NCBI RefSeq assembly: GCF_002531575.1
Contig: NZ_NWTI01000012.1
Span: 62,001-126,000, forward strand
Reading direction: 5' to 3'
Source: Bradyrhizobium sp. Y36
Lineage (GTDB): Bacteria > Pseudomonadota > Alphaproteobacteria > Rhizobiales > Xanthobacteraceae
Length of the DNA: 64,000 nt
How positions within the stretch are numbered: position 1 is the first letter of the stretch; each line of letters begins with the position of its first letter. The translations under genes were made by a program, and so were the position numbers. The notes beneath the pieces are model-generated. The model saw only the letters and a program-made list of their open reading frames with translations, made no database searches and had not been told where the DNA came from. Of this stretch, positions 25,356 to 33,728 are shown piece by piece.

Positions 25356-26543
25356 TCACGCCTTCTCCAGCGCCGCCGTGAGATCCTCGATCAGATCGTC
25401 GGCATGCTCGAGCCCCGCCGAGAAGCGGATGAACCCTTCGCTGATGCCGAGCGCGGCGCGGTCCTCCGGCTTCAGGCGCTGATGCGTCGTGGTCGCCGGA
25501 TGCGTGACGAGAGACTTGGCGTCGCCGAGATTGTTCGAGATCTTGGCGAGCTTCAGTTCGTTGAGCACGCGGAACGCGCCCTGCTTGCCGCCCTTGACCT
25601 CGAAGCCGACCAGCGTCGAGCCGCCGCGCATCTGCTTTTTCACCAAGGCGGCCTGCGGATGATCGGCGCGGCCGGGATAGACCAGCCGCGAAATCTTCGG
25701 ATGGCTCGCCAGCACGTCGGCAATGCGCGAGGCGGTATCGGTCTGCGCGCGCACGCGCACGCCCAGCGTCTCCAGGCCCTTGAGCAGGACCCAGGCGTTG
25801 AATGGCGAGATCGACGGGCCGGTCTGGCGCATGAAATTGTGAATGTGCTCGGCGATGAAGGCTTCCGACGACAGGATGATGCCGCCGAGACAGCGGCCCT
25901 GGCCGTCGATATGCTTGGTCGCGGAGTAGACGACGACGTCGGCGCCGAGCGCGAGCGGGCTCTGCCAGATCGGGGTCGCGAACACGTTGTCGACGACGAG
26001 CCGCGCGCCGCCCTTGTGCGCGATCTCGGCGATGCCGGGAATGTCGAGCACGTCCAGCGTCGGGTTGGTCGGGCTCTCCAGGAAGAACGTCTTGGTGTTG
26101 GGCTTCACCGCGCGTTGCCATTCGTCGAGATTGGCTCCGTCGACCAGCGTGGTCTCGATGCCATAGCGCGGCAGCAGGTCCTGGATGACGTAGAGGCACG
26201 AGCCGAACAGCGCGCGCGAGGCCACGACGTGATCGCCGGCCTTGAGCGGCGCCAGGATCGCGGTCGTCACCGCGGCCATGCCTGTTGCCGCCGAGCGGGC
26301 GGCCTCGGCGCCCTCGAGCTCGATCATGCGGCGCTCGAACATCGCAATCGTCGGGTTGGAGTAGCGCGAATAGATGAAGCCGGGGTCCTCGCCCTTGAAC
26401 CGGGCCTCGCATTGCTCGGCGGTGTCGTAGACGTAGCCCTGGGTCAGGAACAGCGCCTCCGACGTCTCGCCATATTGCGAGCGCAGGGTGCCGGAATGGA
26501 CCAGGCGGGTTTCGGGACGGTAGTTGGCAGACGACTTCGACAT
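25356..26543 (-). CDS. metZ: O-succinylhomoserine sulfhydrylase
   Basis: 395-aa Cys/Met-metabolism PLP enzyme that makes homocysteine from O-succinylhomoserine and sulfide. Motifs: YSRYSNPT, the PLP-contacting region ESPTNPTLDVLDI, DNVFATP, and the Schiff-base Lys in YSATKHIDGQG. The start at 26543 has GGAGG 6 nt upstream; an in-frame GTG 13 codons earlier abuts the riboswitch terminator and is not used. Expression should be controlled by the SAM-II riboswitch and terminator directly upstream, so high SAM shuts the gene off. It is divergent from dcd. Confidence 0.95.
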   Translation of the reverse strand: MSKSSANYRPETRLVHSGTLRSQYGETSEALFLTQGYVYDTAEQCEARFKGEDPGFIYSRYSNPTIAMFERRMIELEGAEAARSAATGMAAVTTAILAPLKAGDHVVASRALFGSCLYVIQDLLPRYGIETTLVDGANLDEWQRAVKPNTKTFFLESPTNPTLDVLDIPGIAEIAHKGGARLVVDNVFATPIWQSPLALGADVVVYSATKHIDGQGRCLGGIILSSEAFIAEHIHNFMRQTGPSISPFNAWVLLKGLETLGVRVRAQTDTASRIADVLASHPKISRLVYPGRADHPQAALVKKQMRGGSTLVGFEVKGGKQGAFRVLNELKLAKISNNLGDAKSLVTHPATTTHQRLKPEDRAALGISEGFIRFSAGLEHADDLIEDLTAALEKA

Positions 26544-26582
26544 AGGTACCTCCGACGCGACCGCTTCGTCGAAAGCGGGCAC

Positions 26583-26615
26583 AAAAAAACCGGCCTGGAC
26601 ATGTCCACGGGCCGG
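26583..26615 (-). terminator. Intrinsic terminator of the metZ riboswitch
   Basis: On the minus strand, CCGGCC (26615-26610) pairs with GGCCGG (26595-26590), enclosing the self-complementary TGGACATGTCCA, and is followed by seven T (26589-26583). An upstream segment GGCCGGGG...TCCCGGCC (26635-26610) can form a competing stem that uses the same CCGGCC. This is the expected antiterminator/terminator arrangement below the SAM-II aptamer. Confidence 0.88.
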
Positions 26616-26637
26616 GATCTCAGAGGTCCCCGGCCTG

Positions 26638-26690
26638 TTTAGCGACTTATTTAACGTGGCTGCAAGCCGGCCGGCTCAAATCACCACGGG
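26638..26690 (-). promoter_or_regulatory. SAM-II riboswitch (metA element)
   Basis: Read on the minus strand, the segment contains CGTGGTGATTTG, then GGCTTGCAGCCACG, then TTAAATAAGTCGCTAAA. These are the conserved blocks of the SAM-II pseudoknot aptamer. CGTGG (26688-26684) pairs with CCACG (26659-26655). It lies about 95 nt before the metZ start and 22 nt above an intrinsic terminator, the classic alphaproteobacterial arrangement for methionine genes. Confidence 0.95.
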
Positions 26691-26777
26691 ATAAGTGATG
26701 CTCATATTCCGCAATGCCCTTTCCGTCAAGGCGTCCATCGGATAGCCGTAAAAGGCCTGTATTTCCGGCATGTCCGG

Positions 26778-27914
26778 ATGCATTTGACCCCTGATGAGGA
26801 CCCCCGGTTGACGTTCACGGTCGCGCCCGACGCCAATGGTATCCTGCCCGACCGCATGATCGCGGCGATGGCGGAGGCAGGCCTCATCCTGCCCGCCTAT
26901 GACTTCGTGGAAAGCCAGATCCAGCCGGCCAGCCTCGATCTGCGCCTCGGCGACATCGCCTATCGCGTCCGCGCCAGCTTCCTGCCCGGTCCCGGCGCCA
27001 CCGTTGCCGAGCGCATCGACGAATTGAAGCTGCACGAGTTCAGCCTCGCCGACGGCGCGGTGCTGGAGACCAACTGCGTCTACATCGTGCCGCTGCTGGA
27101 GAGCCTCGCGCTGCCGCCGGAGATCGTCGCGGCCGCCAATCCGAAGAGCTCCACCGGCCGGCTCGACGTCTTCACCCGCGTGATCGCCGACGGCACCCGC
27201 CGCTTCGACATGATCGGCGCCGGCTATCACGGCCCGCTCTATGCCGAAATCAGCCCGAAGACGTTTCCGGTGCTGGTGCGCGAGGGCTCGCGTCTCAGCC
27301 AGGTGCGCTTCCGCACCGGCGATGCCATTCTCAACGCCGACGAGCTCGAAGCCCTGCACGCCACCGAGCGCCTCGTCGACATCGACGATGCCGATCTCGC
27401 CGGCGGCGTTGCCGTCTCGGTCGATCTCTCCGGCGAGAAAGCCAGCGGCTTCGTCGGCTACCGCGCCAAGCGCCACACCGGCGTCGTCGACGTCGACCGC
27501 CGCTCCGGCTATGCCGTGGAAGATTTCTGGGAGCCGATCTCGGCCCGTCCCGACGGCAGCCTGATCCTCGATCCCGGCGAGTTCTACATCCTCGCCTCCA
27601 AGGAAGCCGTGCAGGTGCCGCCCGACTACGCCGCGGAGATGGTGCCGTTCGATCCCTTGGTCGGCGAATTCCGCGTGCACTATGCCGGATTCTTCGATCC
27701 CGGCTTCGGCTATGCCGGCGCCGGCGGGCTGGGATCGCGCGCCGTGCTGGAAGTGCGCTCGCGCGAAGTGCCGTTCATCCTCGAGCACGGCCAGATCGTC
27801 GGCCGTCTGGTCTACGAGAAGATGCTGGCCCGCCCCGACGCGATGTACGGCCAGCGCATAGGTTCGAACTACCAGGCGCAGGGCCTCAAACTATCGAAGC
27901 ATTTCCGGGTGTAG
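26778..27914 (+). CDS. dcd: 2'-Deoxycytidine 5'-triphosphate deaminase (long form)
   Basis: 378-aa deaminase that makes dUTP from dCTP, feeding dTMP synthesis. It is twice the length of E. coli Dcd (193 aa) and looks like the duplicated form found in many alphaproteobacteria. N-half motifs: QPASLDLRLGD and NPKSSTGRLDVF (nucleotide binding). The C-half carries DFWEPI and FILEHGQIVGRLVYEKM, and the protein ends NYQAQGLKLSKHFRV. The ATG at 26778 is used; a TTG ten codons later is an alternative. It is transcribed away from the metZ riboswitch; 87 bp separate its start from the aptamer. Confidence 0.92.
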   Translation: MHLTPDEDPRLTFTVAPDANGILPDRMIAAMAEAGLILPAYDFVESQIQPASLDLRLGDIAYRVRASFLPGPGATVAERIDELKLHEFSLADGAVLETNCVYIVPLLESLALPPEIVAAANPKSSTGRLDVFTRVIADGTRRFDMIGAGYHGPLYAEISPKTFPVLVREGSRLSQVRFRTGDAILNADELEALHATERLVDIDDADLAGGVAVSVDLSGEKASGFVGYRAKRHTGVVDVDRRSGYAVEDFWEPISARPDGSLILDPGEFYILASKEAVQVPPDYAAEMVPFDPLVGEFRVHYAGFFDPGFGYAGAGGLGSRAVLEVRSREVPFILEHGQIVGRLVYEKMLARPDAMYGQRIGSNYQAQGLKLSKHFRV

Positions 27915-27923
27915 CGCGATCCT

Positions 27924-28008
27924 GTAGCCCGGATGGAGCGCAAGCGTAATCCGGGCCAGTCTCACTCGTGGTCCGATCCCGGATTGCGCTCCGCTCCATC
28001 CCGGCTAC
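27924..28008. repeat. Dispersed palindromic repeat, family B copy 2
   Basis: GTAGCCCGGATGGAGCGCAA at the left and GCTCCGCTCCATCCCGGCTAC at the right form inverted ends. The right end abuts the ribosome-binding site (GAGGTG, 28009-28014) of the next gene, so the hairpin could influence its translation. Confidence 0.85.
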
Positions 28009-28019
28009 GAGGTGTTGAC

Positions 28020-28436
28020 ATGAGCAATCCATCCGAACTCGACGCAAAGATCGCCGAAAACGTCGCGGATGCGCTGATCTATTCGGATCGCTCCGGCACG
28101 ATCATGCGATGGAACGGTGGGGCGACGACGCTGTTCGGCTTCTCCGCGGCAGAAGCGCTCGGCCAGAATCTCGATCTGATCATTCCCGAGCATCTGCGCG
28201 CCGCGCACTGGAAGGGTTTTGAGGCCGCACTCGCCAGCGGCGCGATGAAGCTTTCGGGCAAGCCGACGCTGACCCGCGCGCTGCACAAGAGCGGACGCAA
28301 GCTCTACATCGAGATGACCTTCGCGCTGGTGCGGGATTCCGGCGGCAACGTGCTCGGATCGGTTGCGATGGCGCGCGATGTCACCGAGCGGGTCGAGCGC
28401 GAGCGCGCAGCCAGGACGCCGCCGGAAACTTCGTGA
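28020..28436 (+). CDS. Single-domain PAS protein
   Basis: 138-aa protein that is essentially one PAS fold (about residues 12-128). It starts IAENVADALIYSDRSGTIMR and has GGATTLFGFSAAEALGQNLDLIIP, then the PAC end GSVAMARDVTERVERERA. No output domain is fused, so it may sense a small ligand, redox or light state and act through a partner. ATG 28020 with GAGGTG 6 nt upstream is clear; longer in-frame openings would be translated through the repeat. No neighbouring kinase or regulator suggests its partner. Confidence 0.82.
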   Translation: MSNPSELDAKIAENVADALIYSDRSGTIMRWNGGATTLFGFSAAEALGQNLDLIIPEHLRAAHWKGFEAALASGAMKLSGKPTLTRALHKSGRKLYIEMTFALVRDSGGNVLGSVAMARDVTERVERERAARTPPETS

Positions 28437-28541
28437 TGCGGAATTGGCAGGCGATCGCGCAGGGCGCCCTGCACGGGCGTCATGTTGCCTGCCGGAAGGT
28501 GCAGTGACACACTCGATCAAAATCAACGATCGGGAGCGAAC

Positions 28542-29594
28542 ATGACCGCCGCCTCAGACGCCGCGCAGGAAGCCCAATGGAAGCGCTGGCGCGCGGTTGC
28601 CGACCTCTATCACGCCTACTTCACCGGCCTCATCCTCACCGTCGTCTCGCGCCGTGGCACCGCCGATGCGGCGGAATTCGTCTTCCGCGTGTTTCGCCGC
28701 CAGCAGCAGGAGCGCTTCCTGCCCGGCCTCAAGAAGCTCGGGATCGATCATCTGCCGCCGGCGGTGGCGGCTGCGCAATATCACTACCTCTCCAACTGGA
28801 TCGGCGGCGTGCATGTCGAGTACATGTATGAGAGCGATACCAAGGCCTGGATCCGCTATCCGCCGCCGCGCTGGATCTGGAAGGGCACCGCGATCTGCGG
28901 CGTGCCGGGCGAGGTGAGCCGCGCGATGCTGCGCGGCTGGCACGCCAACAACGGCGTCGCGCTCGGAGATACGAGGCTCGGCTTCGTCTGCACCAAGCAG
29001 AGCGTCGACGGCCAGGACGGGCTGGAAGGTTATTACCACCAATACGATCATCCGCTCGAGCTGGACCAGCGACTCGTGTTCGCACGCCACCTCGAAGCGC
29101 CGCTGTTCGATGCGAAGACCGCGCCGTCACTTCCCGTTGCGAGCTGGCCGAAGCCCCGCCTGGAGAAAGCCTATCGCAATTATGCGATGGAATATGTCCG
29201 CACCGCCGCGCCCGTGATGGTGCAGCTGTTCGGCCCGGAAGACGCCGGCTATCTGCTGCGCCTCACCGGCAAGCTGATCGGCATGCAATATTTCGACGAG
29301 GTTGCAGCGGCGCTGGCGGTGGGGCGCGGTGGGATAAGCGAATTCGCATCGTTCCTGAGCGCGCTGTTCGCCGCGCAGGACGATGCGGCGGAGATGACGC
29401 AGTCCGAAGGCGCATTCGAACTCCGCCAGCAGAGCTGGAAGCTGATGGACGACGTCGCCGACGATCATCCCGCCTGCGCCAAGGTGCTGGAGGGACTGTT
29501 CGAAGGCCTTGCTGCCGGATGCGGCCGGCACATCGGCGTGCATGTGCGTCCCGCCGCTGGCGGCCGACTGCCGTTGGTCTGGACGATCGAATAG
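28542..29594 (+). CDS. Uncharacterised 350-aa protein
   Basis: I do not recognise the family. The protein is soluble in character, with no signal peptide, and rich in aromatic residues in its first half (PPPRWIWKGTA, YYHQYDHP). Short motifs that may matter: AICGVPGEV, FVCTKQS, and a C-terminal CGRH followed by GVHVRP and LVWTIE. The pattern of a compact N-terminal half, with a helical C-half from about residue 190 (YRNYAMEYVRTAAPVMVQLFG), suggests two domains. Start ATG 28542 has GGGAG upstream. It sits between a PAS protein and a MATE exporter on the same strand without obvious functional linkage. Confidence 0.7.
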   Translation: MTAASDAAQEAQWKRWRAVADLYHAYFTGLILTVVSRRGTADAAEFVFRVFRRQQQERFLPGLKKLGIDHLPPAVAAAQYHYLSNWIGGVHVEYMYESDTKAWIRYPPPRWIWKGTAICGVPGEVSRAMLRGWHANNGVALGDTRLGFVCTKQSVDGQDGLEGYYHQYDHPLELDQRLVFARHLEAPLFDAKTAPSLPVASWPKPRLEKAYRNYAMEYVRTAAPVMVQLFGPEDAGYLLRLTGKLIGMQYFDEVAAALAVGRGGISEFASFLSALFAAQDDAAEMTQSEGAFELRQQSWKLMDDVADDHPACAKVLEGLFEGLAAGCGRHIGVHVRPAAGGRLPLVWTIE

Positions 29595-29759
29595 CCTTCA
29601 TCCGTTGAAATGCGCTGCCGCAGGGCACGCCTGCATCTGGCGCAGGAGGAATCGCTCCGCCCCGTGCTAACAAGCCTCGCTGCGCCCTGCGCGCGAACAA
29701 GATTATTGGCACACCTATGCATTGCCGCGCCGCAAATGGCGCCTGTTCCCGGAGAGGAC

Positions 29760-31202
29760 ATGTCCGACATCGCCGAAATCCCGGTCGATGAACAAGACCG
29801 CCCGCTGCCGCCGCCCCCGCGGCCGGTGCGCAGCGCGCTTGTCGACGGACCGATCTTGCGCACGCTGCTGTCGCTCGCCTGGCCCAACGTGATCGCGCTG
29901 TCGGCCGGCACCTGCACGGTGATCGCCGAGACCTCCTATATCGGCCGGCTCGGCGTCGAGGCGCTGGCGGCGATGGCGCTGGTGTTTCCGACCATCATCC
30001 TGACCATGACGATGTCGGGCGGCGCCATGGGCGGCGCGGTGGCATCCGCCATTGCACGCGCGCTCGGCGCCGGGAACCGCGAGCGCGCGGCCACGCTCGC
30101 CATGCATGCGATTCTGATCGGGATCACCTTCGGCCTCGTCTTCATGCTGGGCATGCTGATCTTCGGACCAAGAGTGCTGGAGATGCTCGGCGGCCGCGGC
30201 GACGTGCTGACCCATGCGATCGCCTATACGCAGGTGTTTTTCGGCGGCGCCGTGCTGCCCTGGCTGCTCAACACCATGGCCGGCGTGCTGCGCGGCACCG
30301 GCAACATGAAGCTGCCGTCGTTCCTCATCCTCAACTCGGCGGCCTGGCAGATCGTGCTCGGCGGCACGCTCGGCCTCGGGCTCGGCCCGGTGCCGCAATT
30401 CGGCATGCGCGGTGTCGCGGCCGGCGCGCTGATCGCCTACACCATGAACATCTGCATCATGGGCTGGTACCTGTTCTCCGGGCGCGCACGCATTACGCCG
30501 AAGCTGCGCGGCCTGCGCATCCAATGGGCGATGTTTTTCGACATCCTGAAGGTCGGCGCCATCGCCTGCTTCTCGCCGCTGCAATCGGTGCTGACGATCT
30601 CGATCTTCACCCACATGCTGGCGCAGTTCGGCACCGCGATCCTCGCCGGTTACGGCATCGGCGCGCGGCTCGAATTCCTGCTGACCTCGATCGCGTTCTC
30701 GTTCGGCATCGCCTGCGTGCCGATGGTCGGGATGGCGATCGGCGCCGGCAACATCGCGCGCGCCCGCCGCGTCGCCTGGATCGCCGCCGCTGCTGCCTTC
30801 GCCGCCGTCGGTGCGCCGGCCTGCGTCGTCGCGATGTTCCCCGATCTCTGGATCAACATCTTCACCGACAGCGCGGCCGTGCGCGCGGCGAGCCATCAAT
30901 ATCTCTCGACGGTCGGGCCGTTCTACGCCTTTTTCGGCATCGCCACGACGATGTACTTCTCGTCGCAAGGCGCCGCCAAGGTGATCGGGCCGGTGCTGGC
31001 GCAGACGGCGCGGCTGATCTACATCTCCGGCGCAGGCTGGTGGCTGTCGACCCACGGGGCCAGCGCGCAGAGCTTTTTCTGGCTGGCCGCAAGCTCGATG
31101 GTCCTGCTCGGCCTGCTCTCATCTTCCAGCGTCCTGCTGACACGCTGGGGACCGCGCACGAAAGAGCCCGCGATCAGGCCGGCACTATCGGGCGCCGACT
31201 AA
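29760..31202 (+). CDS. MATE-family efflux transporter (NorM-like)
   Basis: 480-aa membrane exporter with twelve predicted helices in two six-helix bundles, after a cytoplasmic Pro-rich leader (PLPPPPRPV, about residues 17-25). Typical signs are LAWPNVIALSAGTCTVI, GGAMGGAVASAIARALGAG, and the repeated pattern in the second half (GIACVPMVGMAIGAGN). It should export cationic drugs or metabolites using Na+ or H+. ATG 29760 with GGAGAGG upstream is chosen over an in-frame start 150 bp earlier in non-conserved sequence. Confidence 0.88.
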   Translation: MSDIAEIPVDEQDRPLPPPPRPVRSALVDGPILRTLLSLAWPNVIALSAGTCTVIAETSYIGRLGVEALAAMALVFPTIILTMTMSGGAMGGAVASAIARALGAGNRERAATLAMHAILIGITFGLVFMLGMLIFGPRVLEMLGGRGDVLTHAIAYTQVFFGGAVLPWLLNTMAGVLRGTGNMKLPSFLILNSAAWQIVLGGTLGLGLGPVPQFGMRGVAAGALIAYTMNICIMGWYLFSGRARITPKLRGLRIQWAMFFDILKVGAIACFSPLQSVLTISIFTHMLAQFGTAILAGYGIGARLEFLLTSIAFSFGIACVPMVGMAIGAGNIARARRVAWIAAAAAFAAVGAPACVVAMFPDLWINIFTDSAAVRAASHQYLSTVGPFYAFFGIATTMYFSSQGAAKVIGPVLAQTARLIYISGAGWWLSTHGASAQSFFWLAASSMVLLGLLSSSSVLLTRWGPRTKEPAIRPALSGAD

Positions 31203-31282
31203 AGCGCGATGATCGCGCTTCAGGTTGTTGTTCGAGCATGATCCTTTCGGAAAACAGCTGCACATTTTTCCGGATCATGCTC
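31202..31282. repeat. Two adjacent palindromic elements
   Basis: AAGCGCGA-TGA-TCGCGCTT (31202-31220) is followed by a longer palindrome, GAGCATGATCC...GGATCATGCTC (31234-31282). The left element begins at the last base of the MATE stop codon, and the right one ends at the stop codon of the convergent Met/Gly-rich gene. The block therefore exactly fills the gap between the two genes and could terminate both. Confidence 0.75.
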
Positions 31283-31797
31283 TAGCGATGCCTGTGGCGG
31301 CGATGGCCGCCGCCGCCGACATTGGCGAGGCGCATCAATTGCGGGATCATCGCCATCATGTCACCGCCACCGGCGCCGCCGAGCATGCCCATGATGTCGC
31401 CGCCGCTACCACCGAAGCCGGCCGGAATGGTGCCGCCGCTCATCGGCGCGTAGCCGCCGTAATTCGGCGCGCCGAAGCCGCCGCCGAGATTGCCGGCGGA
31501 GAGGCCATTCAGGCCGCCGCCGCCCATCATGCCACCGAGGCCACCGAGCCCGCCGCCGCCATTCTCCATCATGCGGCTCATCATCGGCCCCATGGTCTGC
31601 ATCATCATGGCGAAGCGGCGCTTGCCCATCTTCGCCTTCATCATCTCCAGCATCGGGGCCATCTGGGTCATCATGTCCTCGCCGCCGGCGCCGCCTCCGC
31701 CGAATCCGGCGAGCTGCGCCTTCGCCGGCGTGCTTGCGACCGAAAACAGCAGCAGCACGGCGGCTGCCTGGCAGATCACCTTGTCCGCACCTCTCAT
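31282..31797 (-). CDS. Secreted Met/Gly-rich protein
   Basis: 171-aa protein with a clear signal peptide (about residues 1-28, ending AKA). The mature 143 residues hold 24 Met, most in MM or MMM clusters (EDMMTQM, MMMQTM, MMSRMM, DMMAMI), amid long Gly stretches, and end in HRRHRHR. No family is recognised. Met clusters plus a terminal His/Arg tail resemble soft-metal (Cu+/Ag+) binding sequences; this is speculation from composition. The start at 31797 begins the signal peptide and an upstream in-frame Met is not needed. Low complexity makes frame choice less certain, but the signal peptide supports it. Confidence 0.7.
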   Translation of the reverse strand: MRGADKVICQAAAVLLLFSVASTPAKAQLAGFGGGGAGGEDMMTQMAPMLEMMKAKMGKRRFAMMMQTMGPMMSRMMENGGGGLGGLGGMMGGGGLNGLSAGNLGGGFGAPNYGGYAPMSGGTIPAGFGGSGGDIMGMLGGAGGGDMMAMIPQLMRLANVGGGGHRRHRHR

Positions 31798-31926
31798 GGC
31801 ATGCTCCTCGCGTGCGCAGCCCCGCCGGGAGAGCGGAGCCAACCGGACGCACGCCGCCATGGTTACGGCTGGCGAGGGCGCCGCTCTGTGAGAAAACTCA
31901 CGGAGCGGCAGGGCGTGGAGGGCAGC

Positions 31927-32328
31927 TCACGCCGCAGCGGGCGGGAAGGCCTTGTGCAAGGCGGTCTCGGCCTCCCGGGTCTGCGCCTCGACATAGCTCG
32001 CAAGCTCGTTCGGCAGCATGTCGATGATCCAGACCAGGCGGCTTTTCCGCTCGCCGTCGGCGATTACCTGCACCGAGGCGCTGTAATGCTTCAGCCGCTC
32101 GTTGCTGATGGCATAGACGAGACGCTGCCGCGTCTCGTCGCAAGCGACCAGCACCTCGCGCGCCACCGAACCGTTGGCGAAGGTGACGATGCGCGCATCG
32201 CCGTCGAGCGTGCAGGCGGTGACGAAGCCCGGCACCAGCCGCTCATGCAGCGCGCCGAAATCGCGCACGGCGTCCCAGACGTCGCGTACGGGGGCGTTGA
32301 GGGAGATGTCGTTGTGGATGGTGGCCAT
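31927..32328 (-). CDS. SRPBCC-family protein (polyketide cyclase/START-like)
   Basis: 133-aa protein with the hydrophobic-pocket fold of the SRPBCC superfamily. The opening IHNDISLNAPVRDVWDAVRDF and the later RLVYAISNERLKHYSASVQV are characteristic, as is the C-terminal helix LASYVEAQTREAETALHKAF. Such proteins bind lipids or small aromatic molecules; the ligand is unknown. AAGGA lies before the ATG. It lies between the Met/Gly-rich gene and a VOC-family gene, both on the minus strand, with no clear operon because repeats separate them. Confidence 0.85.
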   Translation of the reverse strand: MATIHNDISLNAPVRDVWDAVRDFGALHERLVPGFVTACTLDGDARIVTFANGSVAREVLVACDETRQRLVYAISNERLKHYSASVQVIADGERKSRLVWIIDMLPNELASYVEAQTREAETALHKAFPPAAA

Positions 32329-32367
32329 GGGAGTGTCCTTGATGAAGTTGGAACTTGGCCGGAAACT

Positions 32368-32452
32368 CCGTCATTGCGAGGAGCGAAGCGGCGAAGCAGT
32401 CCAGGCCATCTCCGCGGAGACATTCCTGGATTGCTTCGCTTCGCAGCGACGG
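32368..32452. repeat. Dispersed palindromic repeat, family D copy
   Basis: CCGTCATTGCGAGGAGCGAA at the left and GCTTCGCTTCGCAGCGACGG at the right are imperfect inverted ends, with AGTCCAGG/CCTGGATT inside. It lies between the SRPBCC and VOC genes and is related to the copy at 21512-21657. Confidence 0.75.
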
Positions 32453-32468
32453 CACTAGCAGCCCGGGC

Positions 32469-32828
32469 TTACGTGCAAACCGCCTCGACATTGTTGCCGT
32501 CGGGATCGATCAGGAACGCCGCATAATAAGTCGGGCTGTAATCCTTGCGCGGCCCGGCGCCGCCATTGTCGCGGCCGCCGCTCTTCAAGCCCTCGCTGTG
32601 GAACGCCTTGACCGCGTCGTGATTTCCGGCGCGGAACGCAATATGCGCGCCGTCGGCCTTGCGGCCCTTGTTCAGGTGCAGCCACAGCGCCGGCTCGCCC
32701 TTCGGCCCGAAGCCGGCATAGCCGTCGCCGCTGGAGCACAGCACGTAGCCGAGCGGTGCCAGCACCGCGGTGTAGAAGCGCGTCGCGGCGTCGAGGTCGG
32801 CAACGCGAAGTCCGATGTGGTCGTACAT
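32469..32828 (-). CDS. VOC-family protein (glyoxalase/dioxygenase-like)
   Basis: 119-aa metal-dependent VOC fold with two beta-alpha-beta-beta-beta units. Putative metal ligands are H5 in MYDHIGL and Glu near the end in NNVEAVC; further family signs are DLDAATRFYTAVLAPLGY and AFLIDPDGNN. It resembles glyoxalase/bleomycin-resistance proteins; the substrate is unknown. The start at 32828 has GGAGACGACC before it. A much longer in-frame opening upstream lacks similarity and is rejected. Confidence 0.88.
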   Translation of the reverse strand: MYDHIGLRVADLDAATRFYTAVLAPLGYVLCSSGDGYAGFGPKGEPALWLHLNKGRKADGAHIAFRAGNHDAVKAFHSEGLKSGGRDNGGAGPRKDYSPTYYAAFLIDPDGNNVEAVCT

Positions 32829-32947
32829 GGTCGTCTCCGTTTGCAAAGCGCGCCGAAAATGGCGCGCGCCGGAGACGAAGCTAGTCGGGGAGAGGCGGGC
32901 AGCTCTTGGAGAATCTTGCGCATTCCTCGAACCGTCGGAACACGATG

Positions 32948-33226
32948 CTAGATCGGATAGCGCCATTTCAAGGCGCGGCGTAGCAGCAGGATGATGGCGG
33001 TCAGGATGCCTACGATCGGCCAGAAAGGCCATGGGATCGGCCCCTGATGGCTGACATGGACCATGTACAGGACGAGGCCTAGCAACGCCATCGTGAGCGC
33101 TACGGCCGACCAGTAGAGCGGCGAGCGCTGCATGCCGGTCGCGGCGTACTCGGCGGCCCGTTCACGAGTGCGCCGCGCAATCCAGTAGAAAAATGCGAAT
33201 ACGCCGATCGTGACAACCAATCCCAT
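32948..33226 (-). CDS. Small integral membrane protein
   Basis: 92-aa protein with three hydrophobic segments (about residues 3-17, 37-57 and 66-82) and a positively charged loop after the first (RRTRERAAEY). No named family is recognised. It starts 12 nt downstream of the stop of the next minus-strand membrane gene, so the two are probably co-transcribed and may interact. Confidence 0.65.
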   Translation of the reverse strand: MGLVVTIGVFAFFYWIARRTRERAAEYAATGMQRSPLYWSAVALTMALLGLVLYMVHVSHQGPIPWPFWPIVGILTAIILLLRRALKWRYPI

Positions 33227-33238
33227 GGCGTTGCCCGG

Positions 33239-33598
33239 CTAGCTCGCCGGCGCCTCCGATTGCCAGCGGATCACCCGCCTGAGGTGATAGACCTGAACCC
33301 ACATGTTCGTTCCGATCAGGCTGACCGTTGCCACGATCAGCGCCGTGAGCTTTTGCGGGTCGTGAAGGGCGAGAGCGAGCAGGAACGCGGAGAGGGCCGC
33401 CGTGACGCCGAAGCTGAACCAGAGCCCGATGAGACGTGGGGCAAACCAGGCCGGCTGACCGTCGACACCCCACTGCATCGGAATCCGGCGCGAGGTGATC
33501 CGGCGGCCATAATAGATGGCGCAGCCGGCGATGAAGGCGAGGCCGACGGCAAGCGCGACCAACGTGGCCGCAATCACGTCGTTCGGGGCACTGTTCAT
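33239..33598 (-). CDS. Small membrane protein with DUF1648-like motif
   Basis: 119-aa protein with three or four hydrophobic segments (about residues 8-30, 55-72 and 84-102). The segment RRIPMQWGVDGQPAWFAPR resembles the IPxHWNxxGxPD motif of DUF1648/SdpI-type membrane proteins. In Gram-positives SdpI gives immunity to a toxin; no such role can be inferred here from the motif alone. It precedes the 92-aa membrane protein gene by 12 nt. Confidence 0.68.
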   Translation of the reverse strand: MNSAPNDVIAATLVALAVGLAFIAGCAIYYGRRITSRRIPMQWGVDGQPAWFAPRLIGLWFSFGVTAALSAFLLALALHDPQKLTALIVATVSLIGTNMWVQVYHLRRVIRWQSEAPAS

Positions 33599-33728
33599 CT
33601 TCCGGGTCGCCGCACTGACGAAGCGTGGATTCGCTCTTTGGTTGTAATATCGCGCGGCGCGCCGTAAGCCCAGTGCGACGCGCCCGTCTGGTCAACAGAC
33701 GGTTACCTGCAGCAAGGGCCAACCTGTC

